Shown: one piece after another, positions 33,477-41,226 of the stretch
Layout: each line of letters starts with the position of its first letter
Numbering within the stretch: the stretch's first letter is position 1
Source: Candidatus Stercoripulliclostridium merdipullorum
Lineage (GTDB): Bacteria > Bacillota > Clostridia > Christensenellales > DTU072
Length of the DNA: 41,226 nucleotides
NCBI GenBank assembly: GCA_018713745.1
Contig: DVOH01000046.1
Span: forward strand, 1 to 41,226
Direction of reading: 5' to 3'
Translations under genes and position numbers: made by a program
The notes under the pieces: generated by a model
The model's input: the letters and a program-made list of their open reading frames with translations, nothing else
Databases searched by the model: none
Told to the model about the DNA's origin: nothing

Positions 33477-36400
33477 TCAGACGTCGGCGTATGCCCTGAT
33501 CAGGATGGTGACAATCAGCGGGATCTTTTCTTGCTGCGATCCGCCAAAGCTCATTTCGGTCTCTATCGTGTAAAGTGTGTCGCTCTTTGCCGCCGAGTTG
33601 ATGCCTGCGACACCGCCGTTGACCGGTACACCGTAGGAGGTATCGCTCCAGCCCATCAGCGTCGAACGGTATACTTTCGCCTTGCTCCACGGAGCCAGGT
33701 AGCAGTAATCCCATTCCCAACCCGGATGTCCTTCTTCCTCGCCGATTCCGAACCAGCCTCCCGCCGTTCCGGCTTCGGCATCGCGGTGGCTGCGGACAAC
33801 GACGACGGGGAGATTGCGGATGTCGAACCGTTCACCCTGTTGCAGTGTAATCCGCAGAATGTTGTTGGGCTTGAAGGCATCGGCCTGTACGTCGTAAAGC
33901 ACTCTGTACGGCGATTCGGTTACCAGCAACGTCGTGCCTCTGTAAGTGTAACCTTCGTTGACGGGGACCGTCGTGGGATATGCCCATGCAAGTCCGTTCA
34001 TCGACGGTTTGACCTCGGTGGGCACAAACATCGAATCGGGATGATGCAGTTGCACGCCCCAGTACATCAACGGATCCGATCCGGCTTCGGTCTTGTTGGC
34101 GCCGTTCTTATCCAGATTGACGGGTTTGACGTACGACGAGAACAGAATCTTGCCGCCGACCGACTTGTCGGGATCGGGATATACACGGTCTTTGGTTGCA
34201 TCCCATTCGAGCGTATACGTTACCGAACTTCCGTCGTCGACGGTCTCGCCGTCCCCTGCCGTCTTGCGGATCATCGGGGTATGGGCAAGTGCCGTCACGG
34301 TATTGCCGTTCAGGCGGAAGCCTTCGACGGGTTTGGCGGGATCGCCGTCTTGCAGAATCGTTTCGTCTACCACATTGTACTCGAGTGTATCTGCGTATTC
34401 GACGGGAATCTCCTTCGCGCCGAGCGTTCCGTTGGTTGCCGTCGAGAATACCTGCTGATAGGTCGAAGGCAAGGTCATGCTTTCGCCGACGGCAAGCGCG
34501 TAGGTCGAGTAAATCGTCGTGTTGACGAGTTTCTTGGGCGAAACGCGGAATTCCCAACGCACTTCCTGACCGCCTCTTCCGCCCAGCGTAATCTTGGCGT
34601 ACTGGCTTTCGTAGGTCTGCGCGTTGAAGTTGACGTCATCGAAGCTCCACTCGTTGTAGTTGGAGAGGAAGTTACCGCCGCCCGACACCGTAAAGCTGAA
34701 GGTCTTGGAGGGATCGCCGAACCGGATGGCATAAACATTGTTGGTTGCGCCGATGCTCGTGACGGTAATCTTGTACTGCTCCGAAGTGCTGTAGAAGTTG
34801 GTGACAACGTTTTGACCGGGCATGAAGATGATCTCTTCTTCGCCGTAGTTTGCCCCGAGTTCCTGGAAGATGGTTTCGTTGGGCAGAATCCACGGATCGA
34901 CGGTGAAGCCGAAGTTGAAGCTTTGATTGTCCATTTCAACCTGCATGCCGCTGGTCAGTTTGTCTTTGTTGTAGTAAACGCGGACCTTGTTGGAGCTGCC
35001 GTTGGACCAGTACGTTTCGGTGCCGTAACGGTGAATGTCGTTTGCCTCCATCCAGGCGTTAATCTCGGCGTCGGACATGCCTGCAAGTACGGTTTCGGTG
35101 TCGATGGTTTCGGCTTGCTCCTGCGTTCCGACATACAAGCGGACGTAGTCGGGAAGTTTAAGGCCGCCCTTTTCGATGAAGAAGTACGGATTGCTGATGT
35201 GATAGGTGTACTTCTGTTCGCCGCCGCCTTCGTTGCGGGTCAGCAGTCCTTGCGAAATGATCGAAGCGTCGATCGTCGCGTTTGCCCACTCGACCAACGA
35301 GGTCTGATAGATCGAAGAGATCTCGTTGTAATAATCCATACCGATGATGTACTGTTCGGCAACGGGAATTTCTTCGATCGCCTGTTGTTGTTTGCGCGCG
35401 CCCATTGCAAATCCGGGGATGGAAATGTAGAACCGTGCGGGCTTGCCTTTGAAGGTCACCGAGCGCGTGTTGTCGAGCGAGAAGCGGATGACTTCGTCCT
35501 TTTCTTCTTCGAGAACGATGATTTCGTATCCGGGCGTCTCGTTGTTATAGGTGAAGTTATGTTGTCCTGCGGTATCGAGCAACGTTCCGCCGACGGTGAA
35601 GGTGATGGACTCGCCTTCGATGAAGTTGACGGTGAATTCTTCGCCGGCACCGACAAAGACGTCTTCGGCAATCGCGGCGGCAAGATCGATGGTCGACATA
35701 TAAGCGTACGGGTAGATCTTGTCGACGCCGGGTTTGCGAAGGTTGGTGAAGCTTTCGACGCGGCGGTTGAGGATCTTGGCGTAGAACATCATCTTCTGCT
35801 CGCCGTAGCCTTCTACCGAAATCGTGGCGTAAACCTTGGTGTCGAGGCTGCCTTTGTACGAGAAGTGCGCCACGACGTCGGAGTCATCCCAGGTTACCTT
35901 AACGCGGGCGTCTTCGGCGCCGTAGTTATAGTAAACTTTTTCGGACGAAGCGGCAAATCCGAGGGTGCCTACGGTGGGATAAATGTTGCCGATCGCATAC
36001 CCTTCATATTCTTTGAAGGGGTCAACGATGAAGCCGCTGCGCGACTGACCGCTGGGCATCCGGAAGGTGCCGTAACGCGGCGCTTCGGATGCGTTGAACA
36101 AGGACGTCACGGTACGGTCGTCATAACGCACGTCGATGACGTGAGTCTGCAATCCGCCGATCTCGTTGCCGATGGTGGCGTAAATCCGTCCCGTACCGCC
36201 TTCGTAAGTGATATCACCCACGATGCTGTTGCCGATGAAGGACTTCTTGGCGTCGGTCATGTCGAATCGGACTTCGTACGAAGCGTTGCCCGAAGGCGTT
36301 GCGATCTCGTATACGGCGTCGTCGAAGTGCGGATTTTCGACATAGTAGTTGCCCTGCCCGTCGTCGCCGAGGTTCTTAATGCCGAACGGGTCGACGTTGA

Positions 36401-39400
36401 TGCGGTTGGGCAAGCCGCCCTGATAGGTCCGGTCGAGCACGGTGACGAACAGGTCGCGCGTAATGGTCGCCGCACGCGCCGCCGTTGCTTCTTCGGGTCC
36501 GAAGGTCAGTTCGACTTTGACCTCGCGTCCGGTGTACAGGTTGTTGACGTCGGTCGGAAGTCCGGTTGCGAGATCGTAAATGTTGTAGTTGTCCGCATTC
36601 AGCGCATAAGTGATGGTCTTGCCGCCGAAGAGATGTACGCGGACATGGCGGTAATAGAAGAAGTCGGGATCGTCAAACGCTTCGCTGTACGGTGCGGTGA
36701 GCTGATATGGATCGATCGTCAGTGCCGAACGGATTTCTTCGTACGAATCTTCCGCGCCGGCGGGATCCTTGCTGACCGTGACGGTAACGATGGTGCGGTT
36801 GAGTACCTCGACGGGGAACTCGAGGGATTGCTCCGCCATCCGGTTGCCGTCCTCGTCGTAAACGTAAATCGTTGCGACGGCGGCGTTATTGTGTTCTTTG
36901 TCGAAGGTGCCGCCGGCAAGCGTCATGCGCTCGACGATCTTGCTGACATCCCAGACGAGATCGACTTTCATCAGTTCGTCCGAGTTGAAGAAGCGTGCAT
37001 AAGCGGTATCGGGCAATCCGACAAATCCTTCAAACGGTTCGACGGTCAATCCCGTAATTTCGGCTTTGCCGCTTGTCGTATCTTCGGTGACGTTCAGGAT
37101 GGAGGTTTTGTCCTCCGGATCGATCTGAAGCCCGACCAGCTGCGTCGGCTTGACGCTGACGGGAACACGGAAGGTTTGCTCTTGCCCTTCGATATTCTGA
37201 CCGATCGTCGCGTCGACGAAGAAGGTTCCGCCGAGGAAGGTATAGCGGAGTCCGTCGGTATCCCAATCGATGGGCAGAACGGTTTCGCCACCATTTTCGA
37301 AGAGAACGGTGTAGCTCTTGACGAAGTCTTTAAGTCCGTCGAACGCGTCAACCTTAGACCAGTTGAAGTCGGGGATGGCGTCGACGACCGTTGCCGCAGC
37401 GGCGGCAAGATATGCCGCGTCAAACATGCGGTCGGCGTCGATTGCCACGACGAGCTTGCCGTTTGCGGCGTAGGACAACCGGACGAAGTGTCCGCCGTTG
37501 AAGGTGTACTTGCCGTCTTCTTCGGACAGGGCTTCGGCTTTGAGCAGTGCGACAAACTTATCGTATGCCACTTCGCTGACGCCGCGGTAGACCAAATAGG
37601 TACCGCCGCCGTAAATGTACGCGTTTTCGAGATCGCCGTCGGCTTTCAGGAATACGCTGAGCGGGTTGTACGCCATGCTCTGCGATGCCGCCGCCGCAAG
37701 ATAGGTTGCGTCATCGGTCATCGGCACAAAGTTTTCGGAGCCGATTGCGACGATCAGCTTGCCGTTGGTTTCGTCCAGGAGAATCCGGATGGCAACGGGC
37801 TTCAAGCCTTTTTCGATATAGAACACTTCTTGCTCGGCGTCGTAACGCAGTCTTCTCGTTCCGGTCAGGACGACATACGATCCGTCTTCTGCCGTCTGTA
37901 CCGTGTAGCCCGCCGCTTTGATCCGCGCGATCAGCGCGTCGAGATCGTCTGCCGTCACCTGCCCGTCCGCCTTGCCGGCAACGATGTAAGTGACGTATTC
38001 GCGGCTGACGTTGCCGTAAGCGTCGGTCACGGTCTGGAACTCGCGATAGGCGTGTTCCCCTTCGATGCCTGCGCCGAACAGATCCTGCAGAATTCCGCCC
38101 TGCAGCCCTACCGCATAGAGCTCGGCAAGTCGCGCCGACGAGTAGTCGGCAAAGGTTGCCGCAGCGTCGCCGTAGACGATCAGCATTCTGCCTGCGTCTT
38201 CCAGAATAATCCGCGCCTTCTTGCCGTCGGCAAATACCGCGGTATAGTGCGTTACGCTTCCTTCGTCGGCGGTAATGACGGCGTCGGGATAATCTTTTTG
38301 GAGTTTCAGGAGATACTCTTCGAAGTAGGTCGTGCCGAGCGTGACGTCATATTCGATGACGTAGTAGCCGACAACGGTCTCGGTCGCCTGCCCGTCGATG
38401 ACGAGGGTCTTGGACTCGCTGTAAGCCACTTTGATCTTTTCGCGTTCGCCGAAGATGGAAAGCGTCGGGTTGCTGATCTTCTGCATGTTCGCCGCCGTAT
38501 AAAGTTCGCCGACGGAGTAGGTTCCGAACTTGGCGTAGCGGCTGCCGAACGCCACCGTCAGGCGGCTGCCGTCATAACGGAGGTGCGCAACGTTCTCGCC
38601 GATTTCGACGATGTGGGTCGCGGTTTCGGCGTGATAGGACACTTTGTAGCCCGCGTCGCGGACGGCGTCAAGCGCACGGTTGTAAGTCGTCTGGGTTACG
38701 CTTTCGTAAACGGTGTAGTCGATCGTCAACACGAAGTCGCCGTCTTTGGTCGAAGCGGTCTGCGTTTCGCGGAAGGATGCCGCGGGCGAACCGATGCCGG
38801 CAAAGAAGGCATCGAAGGGGCTGCCCGACGTCGAAGCGGCGTCGGCAAGGAAGTCTGCCGAATATTCGCGGTACTCGAAGCCCGTATCGCCGGTTGCGAT
38901 AATCATCTTACCGCCGACGTAACGGAGGGCGATGTCTTTGTCCGCGCTGATCACACCGTAGTAATAATCGCGATCGCGGTCGTAGGTCAGCTGAACGCCT
39001 TCCTTCTTCATCGTGGCGATGTAGAGGTTGAAGTTGCCTTGCGAAACGTCTTTGTACACAATGTAGGTAACGCTCAGGCCGCCCTGGTTTTCGATGTACG
39101 AATTTTCGAGTACGGCGTTGTCGTCGAAGAAGATTCGATCGACACTGTAACCGATATGGATCGAATCGGTCAGGAATGCCGCGGTCTTAGCCGAGAAGTC
39201 GGCTTCGTTGGCACCGGCAACGATCAGCATCGAACCGTTCTCGGAGAAGAGGAAGCGCGCCTTGCGGTCGTCGTCCAGCTTGACATAGTAGTCGTAATTG
39301 CTGATCTTGGTAACGTCGTGCGAAGCGCCGATCTCGGCGATGTATGCGGCAAAGTACTCGTATTCGACATTGTTGTAGTTGACATAGAGGACTTCGACTA

Positions 39401-41226
39401 CGGTGTCGCCGACCGCCTGCTTCTCGAGGAAGGAGGTTGCGTAACGCGGTCCGAAGTAAATATTTTCGTACACGCTGCCGATCAGATCTTCTTTGATACC
39501 GACGGCGATGCGGCTTTCAACCACGACGGTTGCCGAACGGGTTTCGCGCAGATCGAAGGTCTTTTCGGTTTGGGTTCCGCGCGGATCTCCGACGGTCACG
39601 ACCGACGTCGCGCCGAGCGCGAAGCCGAGATAGTACTCTTTGTCTTCGTGGAAGCTCATCGGCACTTCGGGATAGCGCACGTTGACGAGAACGGTGCGGG
39701 TTTCTCCCGTCGGAGCGCCGGATTCGTCGAGAATTTCGGTGACGACTTCCATGTTGGCGCCGACCAGCTTGTCGAACTGATCTTCGACCGAAGAGTACGG
39801 ATCGATATGAATATAATCGGGCAGTTTGTGCGACAGGATGCGTTCGCCCTTGACCGTCATCGTATGGGTCTGAGCAATGTATCCGAACACGTCGTTGCCG
39901 ATCATGACGGTTACGCCCAGATCGCCGCCGGCAAGCGTCATTTCGCCGATTTCTTTGACAAAGACGTCAAAGGTGAGGCGTTCGCCGCTCTTGAACAGCA
40001 CTTCCGCTTTGCTCGGAAGCTTCAGCGGATCGAAGGCGTAAACGGGCGCGGCGAAGTCGAATTCGCTTTCGACGCCGTTGTTGACGGTATAGTACGTCAC
40101 GTCTTCGACCAGGCGGACGGTGTTGTTGACGAAGGTCACTTCAAACGCCACGATGTTGTTGGCATCGCTGCCGATGTAGGCGGTCGCCGTAACGCGTTCT
40201 TTGGAGTAGAAGTCGTTGGCATTGGCGCCGAGATCGAAGGTTACGGGGAGTTGATCGATCGTGCCTTCGGCGACGTCGTTGCGGTACACAACCCCGATCT
40301 TGGTCGGGAATTGATAGTTGTACGGATCGTCGACGATCAGCTCGGTCGAAACGGGACGGTCGATCGTCAGATCCTGGAGATGTCCTGCCAGGCTGACGCG
40401 GACATCGTTCTGCCACAGAACGGCACCGTCTTTGTCCAGACCGCCGACCGTTACGATAATTTCGCCGGTCGCGGCGGGCGAGAGACCGCCTTCGTCGGCA
40501 TAACGCCAACCGAATACTTCAAAGTAATCTCTCGAAACCTTCGACGTCGTGTTGTGGATGCGTACGGCAAGGTCGGGATTGTGGAGCATCTTTTCGATGT
40601 CGCCGTTCGCGCCGCCCGCATAGTACTGGTTGATCATAACGCCGTCGGGAATCAGGATTTCGGCGACGGTGCTCTTGCGGATGTGAATCATCGCGTTTTC
40701 GAGCACGACGTTGCCGAACAGATCGTCGCGAACGACGACGTCGACGTAGAAGTCGCTTCCGCTGAAGGACGCGCCGTTAAAGTCGACGTTGATATCGTAC
40801 TGCTTGCCGTCAATGCTGACCTTATCGCTGATATATTCGTCGATGGCGCCGCTCGAAGCCATATCGAAGGCGATGTCGGCTTCCATATCGATATAATTGA
40901 CGCCGTCGAAGAATTTGACTTTCTGACGGTTGGAAATCAACGTCGAAACCGTTCCGCCCTGATCGGTATACGGCCATACGACGATATCCGCGACGCCGAT
41001 GGGCTTGCGGTTATCGACGGTGTAGACCAGTTCGAGTTCCTGACGATAGGCTTCCGCGCCGATCAGCGCTTTAACCGTAAAGGTATGCGTGGTCGCGCCG
41101 TTTTCGGAAAGGAAGTTGGTCAGGTCGGGGACGGACCAGGTGAAGTCGCCGTCCGCAAGCGACAGTACTTCGGAGCTGTAAATATTGTCGATCGAGGTCC
41201 CGTAGTTGACGGTAATCGTATCGGGC
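33477..41226 (-). CDS. Giant repeat-rich surface protein, 5' end outside the window
   Basis: The frame is open from the window edge to TGA at 33477, giving at least 2582 residues. Signal peptide and start are not seen. Two repeat types make up the visible part. One is an Ig-like unit of about 110 aa with an IDPY/VDPF signature and a closing IGxxxGGxQ-like strand, seen at about 40320, 40020, 39795, 37110, 37040, 36710, 36380, 36015 and 34890. The other is a six-fold tandem alpha-beta module (about 37330-39440). The sequence is acidic, Tyr-rich and almost free of Cys. There is no LPXTG motif, dockerin, S-layer domain or C-terminal helix, and the chain ends in LIVTILIRAYADV. It is probably a surface adhesin or filament protein. 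Retention may depend on the unseen N-terminus or the downstream membrane protein. Confidence 0.85.
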   Translation of the reverse strand, partial: PDTITVNYGTSIDNIYSSEVLSLADGDFTWSVPDLTNFLSENGATTHTFTVKALIGAEAYRQELELVYTVDNRKPIGVADIVVWPYTDQGGTVSTLISNRQKVKFFDGVNYIDMEADIAFDMASSGAIDEYISDKVSIDGKQYDINVDFNGASFSGSDFYVDVVVRDDLFGNVVLENAMIHIRKSTVAEILIPDGVMINQYYAGGANGDIEKMLHNPDLAVRIHNTTSKVSRDYFEVFGWRYADEGGLSPAATGEIIVTVGGLDKDGAVLWQNDVRVSLAGHLQDLTIDRPVSTELIVDDPYNYQFPTKIGVVYRNDVAEGTIDQLPVTFDLGANANDFYSKERVTATAYIGSDANNIVAFEVTFVNNTVRLVEDVTYYTVNNGVESEFDFAAPVYAFDPLKLPSKAEVLFKSGERLTFDVFVKEIGEMTLAGGDLGVTVMIGNDVFGYIAQTHTMTVKGERILSHKLPDYIHIDPYSSVEDQFDKLVGANMEVVTEILDESGAPTGETRTVLVNVRYPEVPMSFHEDKEYYLGFALGATSVVTVGDPRGTQTEKTFDLRETRSATVVVESRIAVGIKEDLIGSVYENIYFGPRYATSFLEKQAVGDTVVEVLYVNYNNVEYEYFAAYIAEIGASHDVTKISNYDYYVKLDDDRKARFLFSENGSMLIVAGANEADFSAKTAAFLTDSIHIGYSVDRIFFDDNAVLENSYIENQGGLSVTYIVYKDVSQGNFNLYIATMKKEGVQLTYDRDRDYYYGVISADKDIALRYVGGKMIIATGDTGFEYREYSADFLADAASTSGSPFDAFFAGIGSPAASFRETQTASTKDGDFVLTIDYTVYESVTQTTYNRALDAVRDAGYKVSYHAETATHIVEIGENVAHLRYDGSRLTVAFGSRYAKFGTYSVGELYTAANMQKISNPTLSIFGEREKIKVAYSESKTLVIDGQATETVVGYYVIEYDVTLGTTYFEEYLLKLQKDYPDAVITADEGSVTHYTAVFADGKKARIILEDAGRMLIVYGDAAATFADYSSARLAELYAVGLQGGILQDLFGAGIEGEHAYREFQTVTDAYGNVSREYVTYIVAGKADGQVTADDLDALIARIKAAGYTVQTAEDGSYVVLTGTRRLRYDAEQEVFYIEKGLKPVAIRILLDETNGKLIVAIGSENFVPMTDDATYLAAAASQSMAYNPLSVFLKADGDLENAYIYGGGTYLVYRGVSEVAYDKFVALLKAEALSEEDGKYTFNGGHFVRLSYAANGKLVVAIDADRMFDAAYLAAAAATVVDAIPDFNWSKVDAFDGLKDFVKSYTVLFENGGETVLPIDWDTDGLRYTFLGGTFFVDATIGQNIEGQEQTFRVPVSVKPTQLVGLQIDPEDKTSILNVTEDTTSGKAEITGLTVEPFEGFVGLPDTAYARFFNSDELMKVDLVWDVSKIVERMTLAGGTFDKEHNNAAVATIYVYDEDGNRMAEQSLEFPVEVLNRTIVTVTVSKDPAGAEDSYEEIRSALTIDPYQLTAPYSEAFDDPDFFYYRHVRVHLFGGKTITYALNADNYNIYDLATGLPTDVNNLYTGREVKVELTFGPEEATAARAATITRDLFVTVLDRTYQGGLPNRINVDPFGIKNLGDDGQGNYYVENPHFDDAVYEIATPSGNASYEVRFDMTDAKKSFIGNSIVGDITYEGGTGRIYATIGNEIGGLQTHVIDVRYDDRTVTSLFNASEAPRYGTFRMPSGQSRSGFIVDPFKEYEGYAIGNIYPTVGTLGFAASSEKVYYNYGAEDARVKVTWDDSDVVAHFSYKGSLDTKVYATISVEGYGEQKMMFYAKILNRRVESFTNLRKPGVDKIYPYAYMSTIDLAAAIAEDVFVGAGEEFTVNFIEGESITFTVGGTLLDTAGQHNFTYNNETPGYEIIVLEEEKDEVIRFSLDNTRSVTFKGKPARFYISIPGFAMGARKQQQAIEEIPVAEQYIIGMDYYNEISSIYQTSLVEWANATIDASIISQGLLTRNEGGGEQKYTYHISNPYFFIEKGGLKLPDYVRLYVGTQEQAETIDTETVLAGMSDAEINAWMEANDIHRYGTETYWSNGSSNKVRVYYNKDKLTSGMQVEMDNQSFNFGFTVDPWILPNETIFQELGANYGEEEIIFMPGQNVVTNFYSTSEQYKITVTSIGATNNVYAIRFGDPSKTFSFTVSGGGNFLSNYNEWSFDDVNFNAQTYESQYAKITLGGRGGQEVRWEFRVSPKKLVNTTIYSTYALAVGESMTLPSTYQQVFSTATNGTLGAKEIPVEYADTLEYNVVDETILQDGDPAKPVEGFRLNGNTVTALAHTPMIRKTAGDGETVDDGSSVTYTLEWDATKDRVYPDPDKSVGGKILFSSYVKPVNLDKNGANKTEAGSDPLMYWGVQLHHPDSMFVPTEVKPSMNGLAWAYPTTVPVNEGYTYRGTTLLVTESPYRVLYDVQADAFKPNNILRITLQQGERFDIRNLPVVVVRSHRDAEAGTAGGWFGIGEEEGHPGWEWDYCYLAPWSKAKVYRSTLMGWSDTSYGVPVNGGVAGINSAAKSDTLYTIETEMSFGGSQQEKIPLIVTILIRAYADV
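37330..39440 (-). repeat. Six tandem copies of an unrecognised alpha-beta module in the giant protein
   Basis: Each unit (about 105-140 aa) runs: a strand ending in Y-x-V-Y, a helix (such as FEEYLLKLQKDYP), two strands with paired Tyr, an R-rich strand, then the signature G-x-hhIV-x-G followed by an F/Y-containing turn and a helix (YSSARLAELY). Signatures lie at about 39225 (GSMLIVAGAN), 38900 (GKMIIATGD), 38550 (SRLTVAFGS), 38175 (GRMLIVYGD), 37755 (GKLIVAIGS) and 37450 (GKLVVAIDA). Identity between copies is low, so the array is old. I know no family with this signature. Confidence 0.7.

Overview
The window carries chromosomal DNA of a Gram-positive, clostridia-like bacterium, read with the standard bacterial code. 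The evidence is a SpoIIE phosphatase, an AddAB (not RecBCD) nuclease, an AmaP/Asp23-type envelope protein, a 7TM-type histidine kinase, strong AAGGAGG ribosome sites, sigma-A-like promoters and large Ig-repeat, dockerin-bearing surface proteins. G+C is moderate. An uncultured gut-type Clostridia lineage (Christensenellales-like) would fit, but this is a guess from gene style. I see no rRNA, tRNA, insertion sequence, prophage or CRISPR array.

Layout. (1) 1-3428: the start of a secreted protein gene on the minus strand, divergent from a response regulator/histidine kinase pair. The shared intergenic region holds a tandem 10-bp-period repeat that looks like an OmpR-family operator. (2) 3568-8542: a GPH-family sugar:cation symporter (minus), divergent from an AmaP-like gene and a gene fusing an XRE helix-turn-helix, a cupin and an acyl-CoA synthetase. 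Strong bidirectional terminators bound this block. (3) 8632-11020: a promoter, a 395-aa membrane protein with a Pro/Glu tail, a 14-codon leader ORF, and corA. Between leader ORF and corA lie a terminator and a competing antiterminator, which reads as a Mg2+-type attenuation switch. (4) 11099-24847: a long minus-strand run of Ca2+-type P-ATPase, degenerate alpha/beta hydrolase, signal peptidase I, SpoIIE, AddB and AddA. (5) 24937-41226: a surface-protein locus with, in transcription order, a giant repeat protein of at least 2582 aa (5' end outside the window), a 452-aa membrane protein, a 2021-aa M6-family metalloprotease with RCC1-like and Ig-like repeats and a C-terminal dockerin, and a small cohesin-like lipoprotein overlapping it by 4 nt.

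The most interesting systems are the corA leader, where sequence, spacing and alternative base pairing all fit ribosome-controlled attenuation, and the dockerin protease with its coupled cohesin-like lipoprotein, which suggests a minimal cellulosome-like anchoring pair for a protease rather than a glycosidase. The giant protein contains a six-fold tandem module that I do not recognise.
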